23,839 bases of DNA from Bifiguratus adelaidae (Eukaryota > Mucoromycota > Endogonomycetes > Endogonales): positions 1 to 23,839 of the forward strand of contig MVBO01000187.1 of assembly GCA_002261195.1 (NCBI GenBank), in the 5' to 3' direction. The notes below the pieces were generated by a model that searched no databases, was not told the origin of the DNA, and saw only the letters and a program-made list of their open reading frames with translations. The translations under genes and the position numbers were made by a program. Shown piece after piece: positions 16,741-23,839 of this stretch (position 1 is the first letter of the stretch; each line of letters opens with the position of its first letter).

Positions 16741-17553
16741 TCAGCCGACATAGACCTTGTCAATCACTCTGATTCCAAGCTTCTCATAGAATGGGACATT
16801 GGTCCCACGCGATGATTCTAGATAGCAAGTGGTACGCGTCTTGTCAGCTTCGGCTAACCTTTGTACAAGCACTTCCTTGCCGTATCCGCGTCCTTGAAAC
16901 TCTGGGTCCCACTGCGACAATTGACAGGTACCAGTAACCCTTTTGTCGCTCCTGCTGGCACAGAGATCCAAAGTACCTGTTCTGTATATCATTGGTAACC
17001 TACCAAAGACTCGCGTCTTTGCAGTCATCTATTTGCATGATCATTCCATCATTCAGGTAAGCGGCTTTTATCACCGCCTTGTACCATCGCTTGGATATCT
17101 TGTGATATTTTGACTTGGGATAAGCGAAGAGGTCAACTTAGTCTAAATTCGACAGTCAGTTGCTTACATCGCTAATATCGTCAATCATGTACATTGTCAT
17201 TGGGTCTGAGAGTTGACATGTATCAGCAAGAAGGCTAATGCACGCCTCACCGGACTAAATGATTTGCTTTTTGAGGCTCACCTGTACGAACGGCCCGAGC
17301 ATAAGTCTCTGCTGACAACTTTATCTCGCCTAAACAGAGGGGTTAATACATAGTCAGCCAAACGGGCTTTGCCAAACTTTTGGGCTGCATACTTTTGTTG
17401 GCCATAGGTATCGGTGTAGGATGAGAGGGAGATGACTTTTCGCTGACCATCGGACCATTTGGCTGGTTTGTAGGTCCAAAGACTACTTCGTCTCCGCCAT
17501 GTCGTCCTCGTGTAGTGCGAGTCCCGACAAGTGAGTAGTAAGTTCGCAGCCAT
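16741..17553 (-). pseudogene. GNAT-family N-acetyltransferase with in-frame stop and frameshift
   Basis: Exons on the minus strand: 17282-17553 (start uncertain), 17168-17234, and 16741-17098. The GNAT core is plain: KGYWYLSIVAV, then DPEFQGRGYGKEVL (acetyl-CoA-binding Q/RxxGxG/A loop), YLESS and VPFYEKLGI at the end. Two lesions interrupt it. TAG at 17000-17002 lies in frame directly after KDASLW. An extra G in a run of three (CCC at 16908-16910 on the plus strand) shifts the frame between SIVAV and DPEFQG. Removing 27 nt (GTAGGT...AACAG) would skip the stop in frame, but such an intron is far shorter than any other here. So this looks like a pseudogene or a gene with assembly errors. The N-terminal 60 residues show no clear GNAT features. 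Confidence 0.75.
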
Positions 17554-17987
17554 GACACCAAAAAGGAAATTGTTCCTTGCGTTTTCCTGGGTCGCGCCAT
17601 GGACGGTGTAGGTATAGTTAGTCTACACGGAATGGATTCTCCGCGCCTCATCGCATGGTGAGAGTTTTATTCTTCATTCGTCGGAACTGCATTGACCAGC
17701 TTTAAAGCGAATGCAAACGTGCTACATATGATGAAGGATGACTGTCACACGTAACCTGCCGACGAATGAATTGCCACTCAATGAAAAGATGGTTAACAAG
17801 GCCAATGGAGTGCGCAAGATTTGAAACAACAAGAATGACTCTTTTGATACAACGGCGGTATGTGATTTTATAACGGATGCAGATTGAAGAGTAGTTACAT
17901 TTGATTTGAGAAGAATGCTTGAATGCTTGATATATTACATGCAATTAGAGGTATCCATAGAAATGCAACGTGACTTGAGTTGTTTGT
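17554..17987. other. Intergenic region, nothing clear
   Basis: 434 bp of rather AT-rich sequence between the GNAT remnant and the 3' end of the 66-aa gene. A minus-strand open stretch at 17702-17944 is of atypical composition and I do not support it as a gene. No RNA gene or repeat is seen. Confidence 0.45.
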
Positions 17988-18188
17988 TTAGATGAGAGAG
18001 TGGGCCAAGCCAGGAGCAGCGAGTTCAACCTTGAAGTGCTTGCCCTGGAGCGACTTCTTGTGCGTATTATGCACATCGGTTCTTGAAGAAGCAGCAGAGG
18101 ATGATGGAGAGTAAGGCTTGTTGCTTGTGGTAGCAGACTTCTTTGTGAAGAGCTTGCGAGGAACCATGATTGAGTTGAAGCCAGCCAT
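17988..18188 (-). CDS. Small basic orphan protein (66 aa)
   Basis: I do not recognise this protein. It starts MAGFNSIMVPRKLFTKKSAT, is rich in Ser, Lys and Thr, has an HKKSLQGKHFKVEL stretch, and ends in GLAHSLI. There is no signal peptide or membrane helix. The case for a real gene rests on the upstream sequence. TATATATA sits 58 bp before the ATG, followed by an A/C-rich leader ending in AGAAAATGGC, a favourable start context. That arrangement is typical of strongly expressed or inducible fungal genes. It stands alone, with intergenic DNA on both sides. It could be lineage-specific or the first exon of something longer, although a stop follows directly and no splice is needed. Confidence 0.5.
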   Translation of the reverse strand: MAGFNSIMVPRKLFTKKSATTSNKPYSPSSSAASSRTDVHNTHKKSLQGKHFKVELAAPGLAHSLI

Positions 18189-18246
18189 TTTCTAATGTGG
18201 TTTGCTTGTGTAGATGTGTAATGCAGAACGTGTTCAGGTCCGTCCG

Positions 18247-18254
18247 TATATATA
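18247..18254 (-). promoter_or_regulatory. TATA box of the 66-aa gene
   Basis: TATATATA, 58 bp upstream of the ATG at 18188, with a purine-poor leader (CACAAGCAAACCACATTAG) in between. Spacing is normal for a TATA-driven fungal promoter. Confidence 0.55.
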
Positions 18255-19121
18255 CCTTTTAGTCCTTGGCGAAGGCAAAAAGGCATTTACGCTGAGTTTG
18301 AATCCCTCGTCTCACTCCGTTCTCTTGTTTCGGTGCCGCTTTCTCGGAGTGTTAGTTGCAGTCAACGGCTAGTCGGCTACCTGATCGATAGTCGCTTCCC
18401 ATTGGATAAGGGACGCCGATCCAACTCCGATGTGCCAAAAATAACGGGCTCGTGCGCAATGAATGAAAAATTTTTGCAGCAGACATGACGCAGGCCAATC
18501 CAGCCTTCAGAACGCAATGTGGCGAGTGCCCCAAGTCGAGCAACTGATGTCATTGGCTGCCTGTCCTTTGATGACCACCGAAGCATCGGCCAACGTTCGA
18601 CGCCGGCATCCGGGCAAATGCGTTTGGATCATGGTGGCAAAGCAGCATCAGGAGAAAGTGTGCAATAAGTGCCTCTTTGATCCACGGACTATTCAACCTC
18701 TCACTGGCGTTGGTGGGTCCGGCAGGTCCTCTTCTCAAATCCACGGACCCGCTGAAATAAAGCGCGCCAAAACACTCCCATGACAACCTTGCTTAACGTC
18801 ATCCACTACATGAGTTACGTTGTGGAAGCAACGCGAAAACCGGACACGTCAATGGCGTACCCTTTTCGTGCTGTTTCCGAGATGCATTTTTGATTGGACC
18901 TGATCCGTCGTGCGAGGAACATTTTACCGCGTAAATTGTTGCGCAGTTATTCGAGCAAGTTCCCAGTTCTACGCGCAAATGCTCTGACATGTGAAAGCCT
19001 TGGCCAGGAGGACAAATTTAGTAGCAACAAGTTTGTGGGGTCACTCAGAGGTTACACAATGCCTGTTCAAACGCCCGTAGGCGCCAAAGCACATCTCAAC
19101 CTTTTCTTTCCAAGCCATATC
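18255..19121. other. Long intergenic region with no supported gene
   Basis: 867 bp between the orphan's TATA box and the GPI-anchored gene, which are divergent. A 106-codon plus-strand frame (18463-18783) and an overlapping minus-strand frame lack features of either a known protein or conserved splice sites. The reading frame of the GPI gene is open upstream as far as 18894, with an ATG at 19059, but the signal peptide begins at 19122. No tRNA or repeat is seen. Confidence 0.5.
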
Positions 19122-19601
19122 ATGTCCCGACTCATCCTAGGGGTGCTCTGTGTCTTCGCCGTCTTGGCGCATGTTTCAGCCTTGGGTATTGACATTACTT
19201 CTCCCGCAAACAATGCAACCATCAAAGGAGGCGATACCGTCCAAATCAACTTCACATATCCCAATCTCGGCGATGGCAACTACAGTGTATCTTTCTATTT
19301 GTTGACTCAACCCTACAACACCACTAACGAGCAAACCATCACGACTGACTACGCCATACCCAATGGAAATTCGTCTTCTTTTCAAATGTCGATGAACGCG
19401 AGCTACAGTTGGAATGTAGACAAACACTTGTACGGAGAGTTGTACCTGACTGCTGTCACCATGACGAACACGACTGACTTTGGCGTCATCAACGCAACGT
19501 CTGATCCTATCACGCTATGGTTTAATGCCGGACAACGCGTTGGTGCTGGCATGATCACGATTGCGCTTGCATTGGTCTCCATGGTATATTTGCTGTTTTA
19601 A
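19122..19601 (+). CDS. GPI-anchored cell-surface protein, Kre9/Knh1-like N-terminal domain
   Basis: A single-exon protein of 159 aa. Residues 1-22 are a signal peptide (MSRLILGVLCVFAVLAHVSA). The mature start, IDITSPANNATIKGGDTVQI, followed by an NFTYP strand, matches the beta-sandwich domain of Ser/Thr-rich GPI proteins related to Kre9/Knh1, which act in cell-wall glucan assembly. About eight N-glycosylation sequons are present (for example NAT, NFT, NYS, NTT, NSS, NAS). The C-terminus, after a small-residue region near NAGQR, is a hydrophobic stretch (MITIALALVSMVYLLF) ending exactly at the stop codon, as in a GPI attachment signal. It lacks the usual long Ser/Thr stalk. An upstream in-frame ATG (19059) would bury the signal peptide and is disfavoured. 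Confidence 0.8.
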   Translation: MSRLILGVLCVFAVLAHVSALGIDITSPANNATIKGGDTVQINFTYPNLGDGNYSVSFYLLTQPYNTTNEQTITTDYAIPNGNSSSFQMSMNASYSWNVDKHLYGELYLTAVTMTNTTDFGVINATSDPITLWFNAGQRVGAGMITIALALVSMVYLLF

Positions 19602-19695
19602 GCGTTGTATTCTAGCAGTTGTTGTAGTCTATTTGCACAAGAGTTGATTCCTTCCCAGTATATACAGTCATATTGACCCATGTCAAGATCTCCTC

Positions 19696-20991
19696 CTACT
19701 CTCGGAAGTCGCCAATGACTCCATTGATAGTCCGAAAGTAACCTATTCTTGTGCCGCGAAAACCGAGATCCTCAAGCGTCTTCAACAAGCCTTCCGTCAG
19801 TGCATAAGGTGATACTTGAAGAAATCGTAAGCCGGGGCATTGACGCAAGACCGCCTCCACGAAGGATTCCTTGAATGGTTCGAGGTCATGTCCGAGGTCT
19901 AGCGTGACTAACTCGGGCCAATTCAACCGCGCTTCGTCCACGTACTGTCCCGTCATGTTATAACAATTGGCCAAGATGATATGCCTCAGACGTGGTGCAC
20001 ATGTTGTTAGGCTCTCGAGAAAGCGATCACTGAGGTTGAAGTGATTAGCGACATTCAGCACTTCTAGAAGCGACAAGTTGGTAATCAGCTTGACCATGGA
20101 CTTGGTGCTCGGGTACCTGTCTTCGGACGGACTCAGGTTTGACTTTGGTATTGATAGGGATGACAAATTGCGACAATGTTCGGCCAGGCCACAAATAATC
20201 TCGTCGCCGAGCCGCGAATTTGGGAAATCTTTGATGGTGAGTTCCCTGAGAGCGCAAAGACTTGGAATTACGGCGAGGAGCATGGCATCAGTTTCTTCAC
20301 TAGTATACTTCATTTGAGCTCCTGCGTTCGAGTAATACGGGTATTTAAAATTGAGAGACAGAGAATGTAGACGAGGTCCGACCTGTTTCACAGCAGATTG
20401 AAAGTGATAATCAAAGTCGCGTAGCATGCTCAGCTCAAGGTGTGCAACTTTGGGCGTAGCTTCCAAAAAATTTGACTGACCATGGACACAATCACCAAGG
20501 ACGAGATGTGTGACTTCCGAGCATGCTGAGCGAAGCTTTGGAAAGAAATCTTGATGTAGCTCGTTACTTGCAAGCAGGTTCGCATTGGCCGCGCTGGCGG
20601 ATCGTATGATGAGATTAGACGGCTTGACATTGTCCAGTATACTGCAGAGAATATCTTGTCTTTGGGGACAATCCAGGAAGAAGGAAGGGTCGAAGAACAC
20701 GGTTTCTATTGACGGTATCATGCGTGCAATATGTACCGCTTGGGCATACTTGTATAATTTACCCAGTTTACAAATGTCTTCTTCGCTCGACAAAGTCAGG
20801 TCGAGGCACTTGATCTCCTTTGGAAATACCACGAGCGCAGCACGTCTCCAGGCGGTGTTCACAAACGACGCCGACAAAAGATCAGTTTGACGTGTCCAAT
20901 ATTGGTCACTTGAGTCACATGGCATCAGCAAGCCCTCTAGAATCTGTATAAGTATCTCATTAGGAATATTGCAGGCAGTTCCCAACGCCAT
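19696..20991 (-). CDS. F-box and leucine-rich repeat protein
   Basis: A single-exon protein of 431 aa. The first 45 residues form an F-box (NIPNEILIQILEGLL, then VNTAWRRAALVVFP), which would bind Skp1 in an SCF ubiquitin ligase. The rest is a series of irregular leucine-rich repeats of the Grr1/AMN1 type. Examples are LREL-T-IKDFP, LSSLSIPKSNL, LLEVLNVANHFNLSD, LRHIILANCYNMTG and LVTLDLGHDL, likely a substrate-recognition arc. The substrate cannot be predicted. Start: the frame is open for 30 codons upstream, but the first codon there is TTG; the ATG at 20991 lies 7 residues before the F-box, the usual distance. It is divergent from the DENN gene, with 232 bp between starts. Confidence 0.85.
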   Translation of the reverse strand: MALGTACNIPNEILIQILEGLLMPCDSSDQYWTRQTDLLSASFVNTAWRRAALVVFPKEIKCLDLTLSSEEDICKLGKLYKYAQAVHIARMIPSIETVFFDPSFFLDCPQRQDILCSILDNVKPSNLIIRSASAANANLLASNELHQDFFPKLRSACSEVTHLVLGDCVHGQSNFLEATPKVAHLELSMLRDFDYHFQSAVKQVGPRLHSLSLNFKYPYYSNAGAQMKYTSEETDAMLLAVIPSLCALRELTIKDFPNSRLGDEIICGLAEHCRNLSSLSIPKSNLSPSEDRYPSTKSMVKLITNLSLLEVLNVANHFNLSDRFLESLTTCAPRLRHIILANCYNMTGQYVDEARLNWPELVTLDLGHDLEPFKESFVEAVLRQCPGLRFLQVSPYALTEGLLKTLEDLGFRGTRIGYFRTINGVIGDFRE

Positions 20992-21223
20992 TAACAAAGA
21001 GGGAACGTTTCGCAAGTCGTGCGTAAAACGTGCATTGATGTCATGGTCGACTGTGACTCGCTTCCGTATATGGATAGCCAATGGTCAGTGCGACTTGTTG
21101 CAGGTTTATCTCGCTTGCTGACAGCTTCCTTGGCCTTGCGTTGCCGATAACCTTTGCTGCGGGCTGAGCAGCACTTCTGACGCAATTCTGCGTATCAAAG
21201 AGACACAATTTGCCTCTGGCAAC

Positions 21224-23839
21224 ATGGTTGTGCCGGTCAACATTCCGGGTGAGAAGACAAGCAACCAGCTTGCCGAATACTTCTTTATCGTTGGTGTATC
21301 GGATACGCAGGTGGTCAGCGCTGGTAGCGCGCATTGTCAAAGTGGAGATTATCTCTCGGCCGCCCCGCTAGCAGCTACTTCTAGTGCGCCGAAAGTAGCG
21401 TCGCCAACTGCAAAAGACGCGCTCGATCCTAATGAAGCCAACGTTTTAGACCATATACAGACTGTGATCGAGCATTTTGGCCAAGACAGAGACGCTGCTC
21501 GTAGCTCACTCATTCAGGCAGATGGTGAAGAAAATAAAGCAAGCATACCGCCTCAATCTCGTGCGAGGAATCGCTCGGAATCAGTGAGCGCTGCCGCCAT
21601 CTTGTTTCCTGATGGTAATCGGCCTCCTATCACCAAGAGTCTTTCGGATGGTATTCCGGAACTCATAACCGAGACGTTTAAGCCACCCTTTTTAACGGCT
21701 TCGAAGAGCACGCCAGGACAAACGATGACGAAACAGGATCTCGAAAGTAAGCAATACAGATTTGGGGCAGAGTCGTCACCCGAGACGCTCAATTTGGTCT
21801 CTTCTATCTAGATTTGCGTAATTCAGAAGACGGAGAGAATAATGTGTCGGAAGTGAGGGAGAAATATACCGCTTCCAAGGCGTCAGGTATCGACTCTTCC
21901 GTAGAGTCTGCTCAGATAGCCAAAATGTCCCAAAGCGATGCACCGAAGGAGGAAGCTCAACGATTACAGATCAACGATGTCACAAACGAACAGGGACCAA
22001 ACGTCCCCAAACCGCACTACACAACCATCGAAGCCGCTAAAGTGACCGCAAGAAAACCAAAGGACACCGAAGAGGACCATGAGAAAGGAAGTGGACACTT
22101 TTTGGAAACGAAATTTATACCATCCGTACTGTCCCGTTATCCTCCAGCGGACCCCGCACAAGAAGCGAAAGGGAAAAAAACGCCTTTCCCCGAATACATT
22201 TCAATGGTAAAAGATACATATGACCTACAATCTTGCCGAACAAGCGCTGACCATCTTGGCACTTAGTTTTGCTTTCCCAAAGAAATCCAATTAATACACC
22301 AGACTCGACCGCCGCCATCGACTTATCACTCATTCGCCATGACTGACGAGCAAGGTAACAAGAGCTATGCCGTGTGCGTTATCGCATATGAAAAAGCAAG
22401 CGATCTTGTAAACAAGACCATTGTTGACGCCAACAACCATTACATCAAAACCCACATGGTAAGCGAATGCTTGCTCAGGCTTCTGATTTATGGATTCTTA
22501 CGCAAGAATTGTAGACTCAAGATCAGATTGAATATGCCAGTCACCTGTCCGAGAGAATGACGGAGGAGTTGCAACTCATTGCAAGTCTCAAGACGATTAT
22601 ACGAGACATTCCAGACGAAATGAACATTCTGGAACGGCAAAATGCGTTGACCGGTATTAAGGAATCTGAAGAGAAGCTCGCTCTCTATCGAGAGTTGTTC
22701 AAAGAGGTTGAGTGGGCAGCATTTGACCCCTCGGATCCTGCACATACCATTTGGGTACCGAAATGCCTAGGCGTCGTGAGTTCCATGCCTTGGTTTGATG
22801 TGTTGAGCGATTGGTGTCGCATTGCCGTACATGAGACTTTGGGTCCAGAAAATCGAAGAGGAGACTTCATAGCAAGAAAAGTATTACTAGAGAGGTATGC
22901 TCTACCAATCCTTACCCCGGTTAATCAAACTTTGCAGCGCCGTTGTCAATTTAATCGAGGAAATACCGATTCCACCACCGGGAAAATACGAGATTAGCAT
23001 GACAGTTGCCCAACAGACCCTATACCTTTCTAGACCAGCAATTAATCAAGTGCGATCTCTAAAAAATGTGAGCCTTAACTACTAACGTTCTCTTTCCGCA
23101 TGCTGATATCGTCGCGTACAGTTTTCATTATATCCGTATTTTCGTTGTCTTTCGCATCACAACATTGTAGTCATCTTGGAGGTAAGCTGCATGAACGAGT
23201 ATGCGCTGGCTCAAGGTTCAAATGTCATCATCAGGCAATCTTGGCTGAAGGAAAGATCATCTTTTTGTCGAAGCATACGCAGATGCTGACGCTTGCGGCC
23301 GAGTCCAGTCTTATTCTTGCCTATCCATTCTACTGGCCGTTTGTATATATACCTGTCTTGCCTGATCGGCTGATGACATGCCTTCAAGTAAGTAGCAAAA
23401 CCGACGTTGCTATGATCAGTTTACTAAGCGAGCGAGTAGGCTCCGGTGCCATACATCGTTGGCGTGCAAGGTAACATGGCGTCTTTGGATCAACCTCCGG
23501 ATGACGTGAGTGTCGGAGACGATATGTAAATTGTCTGTCACTAATGATCCATTGTGTAGGCTGTGATTGTAGATCTTGATCAAAACAAAATCTTTGCTGT
23601 AGAACAGCCGCTGGCTTTGCCGGACCGTCAAAGGAGCAAGCTATTAATAACCTTGGACGAGGTTGCTCCCCTTCATTATTCGCATCACAAGGTACCTTTT
23701 GGGCCACCTCCTTCCGTACAATATTCGTTTCCCAATGATCGTCTTCCGCTTTTTTCCACTCTATCTCAACGGAATACTTCTGTACCCATAACTCGTCGAG
23801 AGTCCACGAGTAGCGGGTCAGATGAGGACAAGGCGGGCG
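21224..23839 (+). CDS. DENN-domain protein (putative Rab guanine-nucleotide exchange factor), 3' end beyond window
   Basis: Nine exons visible: 21224-21746, 21812-22206, 22267-22458, 22515-22894, 22938-23067, 23122-23181, 23235-23387, 23440-23505, 23560-end. The frame holds for 726 codons and is open at the edge. DENN proteins activate Rab GTPases. The upstream DENN part starts at AEYFFIVGV (residue 17), then has an insert of about 240 low-complexity residues before TKFIPSVLSRYPP, PFPEYISMFCFP and FAMTDEQGNKSYAVCV. The central DENN follows: EIPIPPPGKY, FSLYPYFRCLSHHNIVVILE, AILAEGKIIFLSKHTQML, PFYWPFVYIPVLP, APVPYIVGVQGNM. These are strong family landmarks. All eight introns are GT-AG, 43-65 nt. 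The broken frames at about 21811, 22266 and 22560 are introns, not lesions. Confidence 0.9.

Noticed and set aside
16554-16772. 72-codon plus-strand open frame next to the GNAT remnant
   Set aside because: It runs into the end of the GNAT frame on the other strand and has no features of its own.
17702-17944. 80-codon minus-strand open frame
   Set aside because: AT-rich 3' flanking sequence with an unnatural residue mix and no promoter or splice support.
18463-18783. 106-codon plus-strand open frame with an ATG start
   Set aside because: No recognisable domain or signal, and an equally long opposite-strand frame overlaps it; likely chance in intergenic DNA.
21224-22560. Apparent split of the DENN gene into several separate open frames
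   Set aside because: Each break coincides with a GT-AG intron of 56-65 nt that restores conserved DENN sequence, so they are one gene.
1-23839. Search by eye for CRISPR arrays, rRNA, tRNA, transposon ends and long inverted repeats
   Set aside because: None seen; only the 9-bp triple repeat and ordinary low-complexity coding stretches stand out.

Overview
This window is nuclear DNA from a fungus. Most protein genes are interrupted by short introns (43-69 nt, one of 87 nt) with GT..AG or GC..AG ends and CTAAC/CTAAT-like branch sites. The gene set is typically fungal: a GH18 chitinase-type protein, a Rab escort protein, an Slm1-like BAR-PH protein, a GPI-anchored Kre9/Knh-like protein, a UPF0643 protein and an obr1/Pst2-type flavodoxin-like protein. 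I cannot name the phylum from the sequence alone. The density of short introns fits a basidiomycete or another intron-rich compact fungal genome better than a yeast. I rebuilt the exon structures by hand from splice sites, frame and protein-family similarity. Every spliced model except two comes out as a clean open frame.

Layout. 1-296 is the 3' end of an aquaglyceroporin, with a probable frame break at its left edge. 361-1380 (-) is a mucin-like single-pass surface protein. 1674-2611 (+) is a Nudix ADP-sugar diphosphatase, followed after only 8 nt by a GH18 protein (2620-4041, +). A minus-strand tandem follows: a Rab escort protein (5450-7737), Pth2 peptidyl-tRNA hydrolase (4600-5413, 36 nt downstream of it) and a small predicted membrane or secreted protein (4082-4456). 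A 57-bp bidirectional promoter then leads to a double-hotdog thioesterase-like protein (7795-8901, +). 9048-10074 (-) is a WrbA/Pst2-like flavodoxin-fold oxidoreductase with a C-terminal Cys-Cys tail. It is divergent from a small protein joining a PAM2 motif to an Alba-like domain (10185-10802, +). 10867-13269 (-) is Slm1-like (BAR + PH) and 13542-15185 (-) is a vacuolar-type amino acid transporter. 15551-16231 (-) is UPF0643. 16741-17553 (-) is a GNAT acetyltransferase with an in-frame stop and a one-base frameshift. 17988-18188 (-) is a 66-aa orphan behind a clear TATA box. 19122-19601 (+) is a GPI-anchored protein, 19696-20991 (-) an F-box/LRR protein, and 21224 to the end (+) a DENN-domain protein running off the window.

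The genes are mostly unrelated housekeeping and cell-surface functions packed tightly on both strands. There is no metabolic cluster, transposon, CRISPR array, rRNA or tRNA that I can see. The most interesting points are: three GC-AG introns among about 38; one of them placed so that its retention would remove a membrane-anchoring tail; the PAM2-Alba combination; two same-strand gene pairs separated by 8 and 36 nt; and two broken genes (GNAT and aquaglyceroporin) amid otherwise intact coding sequence.
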